A DNA stretch of 64,000 nt from Cornus controversa (lineage: Eukaryota; Streptophyta; Magnoliopsida; Cornales; Cornaceae). Positions 43,001 through 53,446 of this stretch are shown here, piece after piece. The stretch covers positions 23,290,806 to 23,354,805 of the forward strand of contig CM048848.1 in the NCBI GenBank assembly GCA_026545225.1. The letters run 5' to 3'. The notes beneath the pieces were generated by a model. It had not been told where the DNA came from, did not search any database, and was given only the letters and a program-made list of their open reading frames with translations. The position numbers and the translations under genes were made by a program. The stretch's first letter is position 1. Every line of letters starts with the position of its first letter.

Positions 43001-44699
43001 CCCCGTGTTATTTTCCTGGAGCTTCTTTATGTATGATTCCTTGTGCATTGCTTCTTTCTGCTTGGCATGAGATTCTTCTATTTTTATTTGTAGTTTATTC
43101 ATATCTATATGAGCTGTTAGTTACTTGTCAGCCACAATTTTTGTTGTTTAATACACATGCCTCAAAACTTTGAGAGTGGTGCAAATCTACCATATCCTTT
43201 TTCCTAACTATACATAATATCAAAATGATAAGCATCTTGTTCACTTAATTTTCACACCCTGCATCTCTGTGTCATGGATAATAGAAAAGATATCTTAAGT
43301 AACTTGAATCTTCCACTGCAAAAGGCTGATAGAAGAACCTTTTGGTGGGTAATCTTTTTACAATCTCGCTTAAGTTGGAAAGCTTTATCTTGAAATTTAC
43401 TAGTTTTTTCAATTTTGTGGTTGAACTTTGCTCTGTTTTTTTTTTTTTTTTCATTTGCTCTGGTTCATTTTCATATTAAGGGTCATGAATACTTAATCAT
43501 CTGTTGAGATTTGAGAGCATGATTTCTTTGTAATTTTTGCTGTTAACATTATTTGCAATTCTATGTACTTAATTTTTTGAAGATGAGTAGTTTGCAAGCC
43601 CTTTCCAATTATTTATTTTAAAATCCAACAAAACATTGTGTGGTGACAATTTTTTATCATTTTACTTGTAGCAATCATTGCTATCTAAATTCAATTACAG
43701 TTAAAACCTGTTGGAATACAAGCCCTAACATCACTATTTAGTACCTTAAAAATAGGATATTGGTGGTTGTATGGACTTAGTAACACTTGAGCAGTAAGGC
43801 AATGGAGGAAATGTTTTAGATATTTTTCCTTATTATTATTATTTTTTTGATAAAAAAATATGAGATTTTTCCCAAGTTGACTGACTAAATGTTACTGTGT
43901 ATATAGCTACTTTTCAATATGATCTCATACAAGTTAAGACCTTTCTTGTGTCAGTTCCAAAGGTGGACAGATTCTGTAATAATTAACTTTGAAAATGACT
44001 TTCTCATCAAATTTGCTTATTGTGCGATCAGATTCACAAGTTTGAAGTGAAGTTGTTGTGATTGAATTGAGCTATAAAAGGATCTTTTTGTGTTGTATTA
44101 CTGTTCATCACTTGTTGCATGCCAAGTTGCTGTCGAAATTGACTCTAATGATACCTGCATTATTTCTATCTAGTTTAGAAGTTTATATAAAGTCTAAATT
44201 TGTCTCGCACTGACTTTTTTTTTTATCATATCTCCTTTGTATTTTCTGAACATACCTACTTTTTGGATTATGTTGGAGGCTAAGTTTGAAGGGTCTAAAT
44301 ATTTGCTAAATAGTTTTGTTTGTGTTGTATATTGTGTTTGATCTAAAGTGAGTGCTGATCTATAACCTTATTTTGGACCTCAAAGTTGTCCAAGACCATG
44401 GAAAGCCTCATTGATTCAAATGGTTAAAGAGGTGTTATACCATGCTAAATGAGCTGTTTTAAAACAGGTGGTTCAACTCATAGTTCTGCGCCATTCAACC
44501 TTGAAAATAGTGGGATTTGAAGGCTGCCAAGGTTACTAAGTTCTTCCATCTAAACATCAATAGCAATGGAAGCATTTGCCTTGATATCTTTAAAAGAACA
44601 GTGGATCCCAGCTCATACCATCTCTAAGGTTTGAGTTTTGCTCCCACCAATTTATTGATCATATCTGACTTGCTAGTGGTCATCATTTAATCACTAAAT

Positions 44700-44734
<35 letters not shown>

Positions 44735-45143
44735 GCCTCCAACTCAATTTTTGATGGTGCAATTGCCTTATATGAAAATATTCAGTGTGTAGTATAATTC
44801 AGTTAAATCCTTTTAAATTTATTGTCCAAAACATTGTTTATCTCATTTTCTAATTCTCTTAAGCCAACAAGGGGTTTGTTGATGATCTTTGACTTTGAGT
44901 TAAATTTACGCTTCATTTGGAATGTGGGAATAGAAACAAAATCTAAAAAACTGTGTGGAGAAAGGAAAAATTGTTTTGAGAGTTAAATACGCTTTGCTAA
45001 ATTATTGAAACAAATTCTTTTATTACTTTTTACTCAGCATTGCCCATATCTTCTACAAACATTATATTTTAGTATTGCTTTTAATTTGAGCCATTTTATA
45101 AATGTGTAAAGGATGATATGAACTTTGAAGTGCTGTAGATCTT
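40096..45143. other. CACTA left interior, mostly non-coding
   Basis: About 5 kb of AT-rich sequence with poly-T runs and no long ORF. Stretches such as 40440-40640 look leader-like (CTCTCTCGTGTTGAACCCTAG) and may be further captured gene pieces. Only the 42219-42334 exon is recognisable. A (TA)n run lies at about 44708-44735. Confidence 0.6.
42219..42334 (+). pseudogene. Captured exon of a glyoxylate/succinic-semialdehyde reductase-like gene
   Basis: The 116-base stretch between a T-rich ...ATTGCAG acceptor and an AG|GTAATA donor reads ALYEEALPAFNVIGKK, SFFLGHVGNRAKMKL and VVNMIMG plus a split codon AG. This matches from memory the part of plant GLYR-type beta-hydroxyacid dehydrogenases with the conserved G-x-x-G-x-G-x-x-x-K-x-x-x-N catalytic motif (here GHVGNRAKMKLVVN, with the usual NGAKMK changed to NRAKMK); the catalytic Lys and Asn are kept. 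The intact enzyme reduces glyoxylate and succinic semialdehyde with NADPH. No neighbouring exon is visible within several kb, so this is a fragment carried by the CACTA element, not a gene. Confidence 0.8.
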
Positions 45144-45231
45144 AAATCTTAGTATGGTTAAAGGAGAGAAAAGTCTACTTTCTCTAGGGTTAGGGTTTGT
45201 GCACTTTGCGTGAAGTCAACGGCACCTCCAC

Positions 45232-46668
45232 ATGGAAGGGGCACCGCCCTCCTCCGACGGTAATCCGGTACTTTCTTCTAGCCGGCCTGAGTCGCCATCA
45301 CGTACCTCTTGGCGAAATCTCTTTGAGAGCGCCACGGATTCTTCTTTTCAGAACTTACAGTATCATGAAGGTTTACGTGCAACGAAAGTTAGCATTCAGT
45401 TAGAGGATGTCACTCATGAAATCGATTATTGGCAACATTCCGTGATTGGATATGTCATGGGAAAGAAGCCTTATTACCCCTTTTTCAAAACCTTCATTGA
45501 ATGCAGATGGAGCTCCGATATTACTCTTGTATATTTGAAAGAGGGTTTCTTTTTGGTTCGCTTCGACAGTGAGGCAGATATGCAGAAGATTTTAAGGCGA
45601 GTTCACACTTTTGAGGGACGCCCGATCATATTGAAGAAGTGGAGTAAAAATGTAAATCTCGAGAAAGAAATCCTTGGGTCGGTTCCTATCTGGTTGCAGA
45701 TTTTTGATTTACCTATTCATTGCCAGAATTCTACGGTGATATCGAAGGTATGTTCCCAATTTTCTAAGCCTATTTATATAGATGATCCATCAGTTTCTAG
45801 ATAAAGAGGACAGTATGTCAGAGTCATGGTGGAAGTTGATGTCCATGAAGAATTACCTGAAACGATGGTGGTGGATTTTCATGGGATTGATTGCACAATT
45901 TATTTTCAATATGAATGGAAACCTCAGATCTACTCATATTGTAAACGTGTAGATCACCTGGTTGATAAATGTCCACAGAAATATTTGCAAAAACCAACAA
46001 AGAACGGGGTAGGGAAATGGGTTGTTAAGGTTAATAGACGGCTCCGTCCTCAACAGCACAATGAAGAGAAAACTCAGGGGCAAGGGCCGGGTGATGCAAA
46101 GCAGGTAAATAATTCTTTTGCAGTTTTGGCTAACGTTGATGAAGGTGGGTTGCCTGTTCCAGACCTAGATGTTGAGATATCTATGCCTACTAGACAGAAG
46201 GTTATCCCAATGAGCGATAGTTCTTCCTCTTCACATGTAATTGAGCAGGATGTGGTTCAAAGGCCTGCAGAATCCGTTGAGTATCCACAGGCTACTAATA
46301 TGTCTTCATCACCTGTACAAGATGTGCTTCAACGGGCTAGAGAATTTGTTGGTTCAGCTCCTACTCTGGTTATGACTCCAGGATCTCAACCTTCCAGAGG
46401 AGTTCAAAAATCTGGCGGTACTGCTGTAGCTAAGCAGCATGGTGTTTCTCCTCGGAATACTGTTGTGATGCAGGAGGTTGAGTCTTCAAGTGGTGGGGAT
46501 TCTCCTACGACTCGGGCTTCTCTACCTTCCCACAATCAGCATATTGGAGTGGATTCTAAATTGGTGGATAAAGGAAAAAAGAAAAAGAAGGAGGGTACAG
46601 AACCGGTGTTGCGGGTTACTAGAAGTAAACTTGCTGGTGGAGCTATTCCATCTTCCAATTCTCAATGA
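45232..46668 (+). pseudogene. LINE ORF1 (DUF4283-type RNA-binding protein), one stop
   Basis: 478 codons from ATG 45232 to TGA 46668, broken only by TAA at 45802-45804, in the same frame on both sides. The N-terminal half has the DUF4283 look of plant LINE ORF1 (VIGYVMGKKPYYPFFKTFIE, GFFLVRFDSEADMQKILRR, VPIWLQIFDLPIHC). A degenerate zinc knuckle follows the stop (PQIYSYCKRVDHLVDKC, first Cys replaced by Tyr and the Gly by Asp). The C-terminal third is Ser/Pro-rich and low-complexity. ORF1 proteins bind element RNA to form the transposition particle. The last codons overlap the ORF2 start (AATGA). Confidence 0.85.
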
Positions 46669-49600
46669 TAGGGTGCTAGAATGTTTGGGGTCTAAATCGG
46701 CCTCATATGCAGAGAGAGGTAAAGCTTTGGATCGCCTCTGAAAAATGTGTTCTGGTCATTCTTGTAGAAACACGAGTCAGGGAACATAATTTCGCTAGAA
46801 TTTCACATAATCTATGTCCTGGATGGAGTTGGATTACCAATTATAATGCTCATCCAGGGGGTATAATTTGGGTGGGATGGAATCCTGTAGTCCTTAATGT
46901 TGATGTTTTACACTCGGAAGGGCAACATATTCATGTCAAATGCCAAGTCTTGTCTGGAGGGGTGTGCAGTTCAATCTCCGCTGTATATGCAGCTAACACT
47001 GTTAGTGAGAGACGGGAGCTTTGGAAGAGTTTGAAGTCTCAATCAACGCTTATCACGGGTCCATGGTTGGCTGTTGGGGACTGGAATATGGTTCGTTATC
47101 ACGCTGAAAAGGTGGGTGGCAATCGTGTTCCTCAGGCTTTGATTGAAGAGTTCAATAATGTGCTAAACGAGGTGGGGTTAGATGACTTGCCAGTGAATAA
47201 TGGTGCTTGGTCCTGGTCAAATAAACAATTTTCTCACAAACGGATTTGTGCTAGACTTGATAGGAGACTTGTAAATACAAAGTGGTTGAACCAATTTATA
47301 GATTCTAAACTCTCTATGTCGGTGGCGTCGCTTTCTAATCATTATGGACTAGTGGTAAAATGGGCTTCCAACTGCTCTTCTGGTCCGAAACCTTTTAAAT
47401 TCTTAAAGATGTGGTGTTTTATGCTGGAGGTGGAGACACTGCTTCTGGAGTCCTGGGGAGTTACAGTTACTGTAAATCCTATACATCAACTTCTCAAGAA
47501 GCTACGTATTTTTAAGAATCATATGACGGAGTGGAATAAAAAGAAGGGCCATCTTAATCAACAAATTTTGGACGCTCAAAAGGTGCTGGGTGACATACAA
47601 CACCAGTTGTTGGCAGAGCCTTTAAATTCTAGTTTACTTCAAGCTGAGAAAGAGGCTTCGCTTAATTTGGAAAATATGTATGGTTTTGAAGAAATGCTAT
47701 GGGCTCAAAAATCACGGGTGACATGGACTAAAGAGAATGATAGATGCACTCGGTTTTTTCACCAAAAAACTAAGCAGAGGTGCTCCAGAAATGCAATCAC
47801 ATCCTTATTAAATGAGAAGGGAGGTTATACTGAAGATCCTGCAGTGGTTAAGGAATGGTTGGTCCAATATTATGAGAATCTTTATCAGGCCTCCCCATCT
47901 ACTTCATCAGATTTGTGTCCTATTAGACGAATGTTAGAAGAGCATGAGAAAGTGGGTCTTGAGAGAGAATTTGATCATGTAGAAATTAAAGGGGTGGTCA
48001 TGGCGTTGAGCCCGGATAAGGCTCCTGGTGCGGATGGGTTTCCTCCTCGGTTTTTTTAGAAATTTTGGCACGTGGTTGGGCAAGATGTGATTCGGGCAGT
48101 GAAATTTTTTTTCCTAACAACATCTCTTCCTCAAGCAGTCAACAGTACTCTTATTACTCTAATCCCAAAGAAGGACCATGGCCTGAAGATGTTAGATTAT
48201 CGGCCAATTTCTCTTTGTTCTACTTTATACAAGATCATCTCTGAGGTGATGGCAAATAGAATGGGGACTTGTTTACATAAGTTGATTGGTACAGAACAAT
48301 CAGCTTTTATTAAAGGGCGGCGTATTCATGATAACTTAATGTTGGCTTCAGATATGATGAGAGGTTTTAACCACAAGAGGGGGGCAACTAGTATGGCAGT
48401 GAAGGTGGACTTACGGAAGGCATATGATTCAAAATCCTGGACATTTATTCTGCATGTTTTGAAGCTACACGGTTTTGGTGATCGGTGGATAAAATGGGTG
48501 AGAACCTGTATTACTTCACCTAAATTCTCGCTTCTTATAAATGGTGTGCCGGCGGGTTTTTTCAATTCTGGCCGAGGTCTTAGGCAGGGTTGTCCACTGT
48601 CCCCCTTGCTCTTTATATTAGTCACGGAATATTTTAGTAATTTGATGAATGTGGCAGTTGATGATGGTTCAATAGCTCTTTCTAAAGTTGCAAAAAAAAT
48701 GGGTATTAAACTTTCCCATATTTTTTATGCTGATGACCTTTTTGTGGTGGTGAAAGCTGATGTCTCTACTGCTCAGGGCCTGCTCGTTGTTCTTCATAAA
48801 TTTTCCACTGATACAGGTCTCCATGCTAGTAAAGAGAAAAGTGAAATCATTTTCTCTAAGGCGGTGAGGCGGTCCAGAACTTTGGAACGAATTCTTCCTT
48901 TTAAAAGAGGTACTTTCCCTCTTCAGTATTTGGGCTTGCCTTTAAATGATACCGTGCTTAAGAAATCTCATTTTAATCCCCTGTTGGATAAAATTTCATC
49001 GAGATTAACGAGTTGGAATACGCTGAATTTATCGCTAGCGGGAAGAATTGAATTGATTAAATCAGTGGTATTATCTTTTATCTACTATTGGGCATTTGGA
49101 TTTAAGATTCCATGGTCTTGTAGACTGCACATTGAGAGAAAGATTAGAGCTTTTATTTGGGGTCATGATGACACAGTTCACAAATTACATTTTCTTAAAT
49201 GGTCTAAAGTTACCCTTCCAAAATCAGAAGGTGGATTTGGCATTCAAAAAATTGGGGAGTTAGACTTTGCTGCCAAGTGTATGCTGGTGTGGGATTTTCT
49301 CACAAATGGAGAAAAATTATGGCTTGAATTGTTCAAGAAAAGATATGTTAAGGGAAGTTTTTGGTCTTGCATTCTGAAAACTTCTTCGTCTTCAATTTGG
49401 TTAAGTATTCTGCAGGCTCGAGAGTTTATGATCACGTAGATCTCTTACAAGATTGGTGATGGGTCTCAAATTGGTCTCTTAACAGACCCTTGGTGAGATG
49501 GTTTAATGTTGTTCCAAAAAATTGGCAGAAGGTCTTGTCGAGATTTTGACACGCAGGCAACCCTGGCGTCTATAATTAAGGCCGGTCAGTGGCACCTTCC

Positions 49601-50213
49601 TGATGCTCCACCGGCTGTTATCGCCTATTTCTAGTCAGTCCCGATATGGGGTGGTCGAGATGTCATACAATGGAAGCATAGGTCATGTTCGTTTCAATCA
49701 ATTTGGAATTCTAGCCGTGTTACTGGGCCACGGGTTCCTTGGTATAATCTGGTGTGGAGTAAGTGTAGAATCAGGGCTTCATTTACCACAACTCTAGTGC
49801 TTCAAAATGCTATCCCGTCATTCGTTAACTTGCAAAGGAGAGGGATCCAGACTCCGTCAATTTGTCATTTATGCTACGCTAGTTCCGATATAGTGGATCA
49901 CGTGTTTGTGCACTGCGCATTCGTGGGTGAGATATGGCATTTTATTTTTGATATTATTCATATCTCCTATCCCATCTTCCTCTCTATGTCACATTTACTG
50001 GATTGGTTCCTAAATCACACAAGCTCCAATACTATGCGGAGTAAATTTTTGAAATGTCTCTTCCCCATAGTTATTTGGTCCATTTGGGGTCAACGAAATG
50101 CAGCATTACATCACGATTTTAAGAAGACATCACATGAAGTGGCGCAAGGCATCCTTCTAGAGTGTCTTCTAGTTTTGGACCTACAGATTCATGATCTTTC
50201 TCTAATCTTTTAA
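46665..50213 (+). pseudogene. LINE ORF2 (endonuclease-reverse transcriptase), five stops, no frameshift
   Basis: ATG 46665 overlaps the ORF1 stop as ATGA. One frame runs to 50213 (about 1180 codons). Domains: an apurinic-type endonuclease from codon 1 to about 230 (VLVILVETRVRE, WLAVGDWNMVR, ARLDRRLVN, SLSNHYGLV), a linker, RT from about 48000 (LSPDKAPGADGFP, LIPKKDHGLKMLDYRPISLC, RGLRQGCPLSPLLFIL, FYADD at 48724-48738, YLGLPL), and a zf-RVT region near 49750-49950 (SICHLCYASSDIVDHVFVHC). The enzyme nicks target DNA and primes reverse transcription there. Stops: TAG 46677, TAG 48057, TAG 49437, TGA 49494, TAG 49632, each explicable by one transition from TGG or CAG. Confidence 0.88.
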
Positions 50214-50378
50214 TTTTGATGGTTATGTTCAGTTTTCCTTGATGTATTGGAAAGGATTCTTCCTTGTCCATTATTACATTGGTTTTGAGGGATTCTTCAT
50301 TCAGGTTTTTGTACTCTTTTGAGTTATGGTTATATAATACAACAAATCATTCAGGAAAAAAAAATCTTAGTGTGGTTA

Positions 50379-51061
50379 CACTGAAAATAAAAAATTATTG
50401 GGACCAAATCCGTATTTTTAACTCCGAAAATGAATACTACAGCTTTTGAACTATAAGTCTTTCATCCTATCTAACACAATTTAATTGGCCACTCACTGAA
50501 TTAATATGATTCATGTGACTAACAAGGTAGTATATAACATGTTTGGATATAACACTAACAATTTAGTTGGCTTAATGAATACAAAAAATTGCAGTTGAAC
50601 CAAAAGAAAATTTCTAAAGTGTTTAATGCATCAACATTGTTTATTGTCTAGAAGTTGTCCTCTTTAATCTTCTTCTTCTTTAGTTCAATACAAGTTTGTT
50701 GCCTAGAAAATTCAAGCACTCGATCTTTTCCTGAAATTCTTCTTAACTATCACTTTAGGTTGTCCAAGTTGTTTTGAATTATTTTCTTACTATTGTCACC
50801 AATGCATCATTGTCTAAAATCGATGATAAATTTCTACTATTTTTATAAGTAACATGATTTTTGTCATTAATGCGATTATTATATGATATATATATTTTTA
50901 ATTTTTTGCATAATGTGATTGAACAAGTGTTTATCAAGAATAGAGCATTCACTAAAGGGAGTGTTTTTTGTTTTTATTTACGGTAGACTAATTTGTTAAT
51001 TATATCGAATGAATAAGATATATATTTTTTTGGTTAATTTATTAGTTTTTTTCATTGAGTA

Positions 51062-51093
<32 letters not shown>

Positions 51094-51530
51094 GATATTT
51101 ATATATAGGCTTCAAGTAGTGTGTATTTCCTCTTCACATTGAAGACAGGTGCAACACAAAAAGAGGGATTATTATTTTTTTTTTTTTAAAACGAACTTTT
51201 AACGACTTGCAGGGCATGTTGTTGAAAATAATATCTTTTGACAACTTGTCGAACAAGTCATTAGTACAAACTTTTTACGACTTGCAAGGCATGTTGTGAA
51301 AGATTATACCTTTTAACGACCTACTTTGCAAGTCGTTATTAGGGACTTTTCATGACATGAGTTGTTAGTACAAACTTTTCACGACTCGCAATGCGTGTTG
51401 TGAAAGATAATACCTTTAAATGACCTACTTTGCAAGTCTTTATTAGGGACTTTTCACGACTTGCATTGCATGTTGTCTGGTCAATAACGACCAACCTTGC
51501 GTGTCGTTAAAACACTTTTTTCTTGTAGTG
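50379..51530. other. CACTA right interior and subterminal repeats
   Basis: No gene. 50380-51170 is AT-rich with a (TA)n run at 51062-51088. From about 51190 to 51500 there are repeated units of roughly 60 bp built on (A/T)TTTTCACGACTTGCA and GCATGTTGTGAAAGATAATACCTTTTAA with AAGTCGTTATTAGGGAC. These are typical CACTA subterminal repeats that bind transposase, in both orientations. Confidence 0.8.
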
Positions 51531-51615
51531 TTTGTTACTATCAGTTGTTAATATCTCTCAAGTTTTGTATATGAGACTGATCACCTCATGCGCGAAATTT
51601 TGTGGGAGTATTTCA

Positions 51616-51699
51616 TTACATTTTCCAATAAATATATAAACAAATGGAGTTAATTAGAACTATAATCTCCATTTCTCACCACAATGATCTAATCACCTC

Positions 51700-51736
<37 letters not shown>

Positions 51737-53340
51737 ATATATATCTATATATATATATATATATTATATATTTAAGCTTGGTATAATAAGACAAAATATC
51801 TAATGTAACGGTCAAAAGTGGTTAAAAAACCAATCTTGTGGGTCGAAATGTCTTTACCTATCTACTGTTCAAACACAATTCTATTTGCATTATAGTGTCG
51901 TACGGGCATACACTAGTATATATATATTATCTCAGTTTTGTTCACTTCTCACATTCTCACAAATTCGATCTCGAATCTGCCGATCAACAATGGTGACATC
52001 GCGACGCCTTCGAGACCTGCAAATCCCAACCGGACAATGAGATCTGCATCTTATATGTCAAGAAGAACCCCAATGTGTGTCTATATCGTACAACATCTTC
52101 ATGTGCTTGTAGTACTCTGGCAAGCACCAAGGCCTCTGTCTGCACATTAACTTCGTTTGATCTGTCACCATTCCAAGATCCATCTCAAGAAGATGGAGTC
52201 TGGTGGCAATGAATAGAGGCTTTTGGTAAGGCATATTTGTGAAACATAGGCTTTTTGTCTTCTCTAAATTTAATTGAGGCTTGTTGGAGAGACAGTAGTG
52301 AGAGAGAAAAATGGAGATCATGACCTCTTGACAAAATTTGCTTAAGTAAATTTGTGAAATTCTTATAGATACACAGTGAGAGTAGAGATATGTTGATCCG
52401 TGAAAACTGATGGATTTTAATCTAGTTAACACATTTAATTTGGGTTTGATCCATTTTTAATTGAGGACATGTGTCAACTTTTTGTCAAGCCATGTCATCA
52501 GGGAGGACAAAGTTGGTCCTGCTGGGTAGCACCCAAGCACACCATGTCATCAGGGAGGACAAAGTTGGTCTTGCTAGGTAGCATCCAAGCATTGTCCATC
52601 AGGAAAATATATTGGAAGGAAAAATGAATTTTGGCAATTGTTCTAAGTAAGTAGCTCGAAAGAGTTGTTTTTTTCTTGGGAAGACCTATTATAACACAAA
52701 ATCTAAAGACCTTTGTGGAATTTCTACATGTTCTGCTTATCAATACACATTGATCTCTTAATAACAAATGCCTCCAAGATCTGTGTTCTGAATGCAGTGC
52801 TACTTGTTCTAATATATTAAGGTATTAAATTCACCCTCCCACACATTATAATAAATGGGGAGTTAATTACACTTTCCAATAATTATATAAACAAATGGAG
52901 TTAATTAGAACTATAATTAGACGAGTCAAATTAAACAATGATCTGGAGAACGAACATACGAGGGGAGACTTAAATTCGTACCCAAAAATCTTTAATTCTT
53001 CATCATTTTCTTCTAAAAGAAAAAATAAACTAATAAGTAAACGAAGAAGAAGAAGAAGAAGAGGGAGTTGTCGCAATACCCTCAAAACTCTAACCAAGTG
53101 TTCGAGGACTTATCACTTCTCCATAACACCTCACAAACATGTAATTGTCAATGAGATGTATACTAAAAACCCATGTTGCTCCAAGGGCTTCTTCTTATCT
53201 TGAAAGTTTAGTAGGAAAATAGAAATTAAATTATACAACAGATATATATAATGTTTACATATAGTAGAAAAGGAAAACAAATGGGAGAACTTGATGGGTC
53301 TTCCAAAATATTTATTACCTTATTCAAGTGACTAATTCTG
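51616..53340. other. Intergenic region left of the NLR, with repeats
   Basis: No convincing gene. Contains a 51-bp segment at 51616-51666 repeated at 52868-52918 with a few changes, a (CT)n run (about 51700-51734) followed by (TA)n, and a 52-bp tandem duplication at 52491-52594. A 124-codon minus-strand frame (52058-52432) has no recognisable motif. A GAAGAA run lies at 53043-53063. It may contain the NLR 3' flank. Confidence 0.6.
52491..52594. repeat. 52-bp tandem duplication
   Basis: CATGTCATCAGGGAGGACAA starts at 52491 and again at 52543; the two units differ at a handful of positions. The unit length is not a multiple of three, and no gene is implied. Confidence 0.9.
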
Positions 53341-53365
53341 CTGTATGCTTTGATGAACTTTAACG

Positions 53366-53446
53366 TGTGTCAACCTGGTCATCCTCATCCCCAACGGCCT
53401 GGTCATCCTCATCCCTGAAGGTCAGGTCATCCTCATCCCCAAAGGC
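53366..53446 (-). repeat. 24-bp coding repeat at the NLR C-terminus
   Basis: Three tandem copies of a unit encoding (A/T)xGDEDDQ/RDEDDQ-like residues (GDEDDLTF, RDEDDQAV, GDEDDQVD). Recent expansion is likely since the nucleotide units are close to identical (TGGTCATCCTCATCCC on the plus strand). Confidence 0.9.

Larger units (their letters stand above)
45161..50361 (+). mobile_element. L1-type LINE inserted in the CACTA element
   Basis: A 5.2-kb non-LTR retrotransposon with two ORFs and a short terminal A tract (about 50355-50361). It is flanked by a 17-bp target duplication AAATCTTAGTATGGTTA (45144-45160) and AAATCTTAGTGTGGTTA (50362-50378), one mismatch. The 5' end at 45161 and both ORFs seem complete in extent, so it is close to full length, though disabled by nonsense mutations. 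Confidence 0.9.
40096..51530. mobile_element. CACTA (En/Spm-type) DNA transposon, non-autonomous, carrying a LINE
   Basis: Terminal inverted repeats CACTACAAGAAA (40096-40107) and TTTCTTGTAGTG (51519-51530), with a 3-bp target duplication TTT (40093-40095, 51531-51533). The empty site matches the other E1 LTR. Subterminal repeats with cores like CACGACTTGCA or its complement are obvious at the right end and weaker at the left. Net length without the LINE is about 6.2 kb. I find no transposase (TNPD/TNPA) frame, so it must have been moved in trans. A captured host exon lies at 42219-42334. Confidence 0.92.
1..51615 (+). mobile_element. E1: degenerate Tekay/Del-like Ty3/Gypsy retrotransposon, outermost shell of the nest
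   Basis: The pieces are a 5' LTR (1-1495, left end outside the window), a primer-binding site, gag, protease and part of RT/RNaseH (about 1648-3167), then integrase and chromodomain remnants (36081-37166), a polypurine tract (37167-37178) and a 3' LTR (37179-51615, interrupted). Everything from 3168 to 36078 is later insertion. The LTR starts TGTAATACCCC and ends TTTCA. The order protease-RT-RNaseH-integrase-chromodomain and the long (about 3 kb) LTR fit the Tekay/Del chromoviruses. Multiple stops and a large RT deletion make it an old, dead copy. The right target duplication would be TTACA (51616-51620); its partner lies left of the window. Confidence 0.85.
37179..51615 (+). repeat. E1 3' LTR, interrupted by a CACTA element
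   Basis: LTR sequence occupies 37179-40095 and 51534-51615, about 3.0 kb net. The junctions restore the 5' LTR context around CTCTTTG...TTACTATCAG. It starts TGTAATACCCC and ends TTTCA, followed by TTACA. It holds eight units of a 67-bp tandem repeat. The first 700 bases are AT-rich with no gene. Confidence 0.88.

Noticed and set aside
52058-52432. 124-codon minus-strand frame near the NLR
   Set aside because: No recognisable motif, biased composition, and no supporting structure; left as intergenic.
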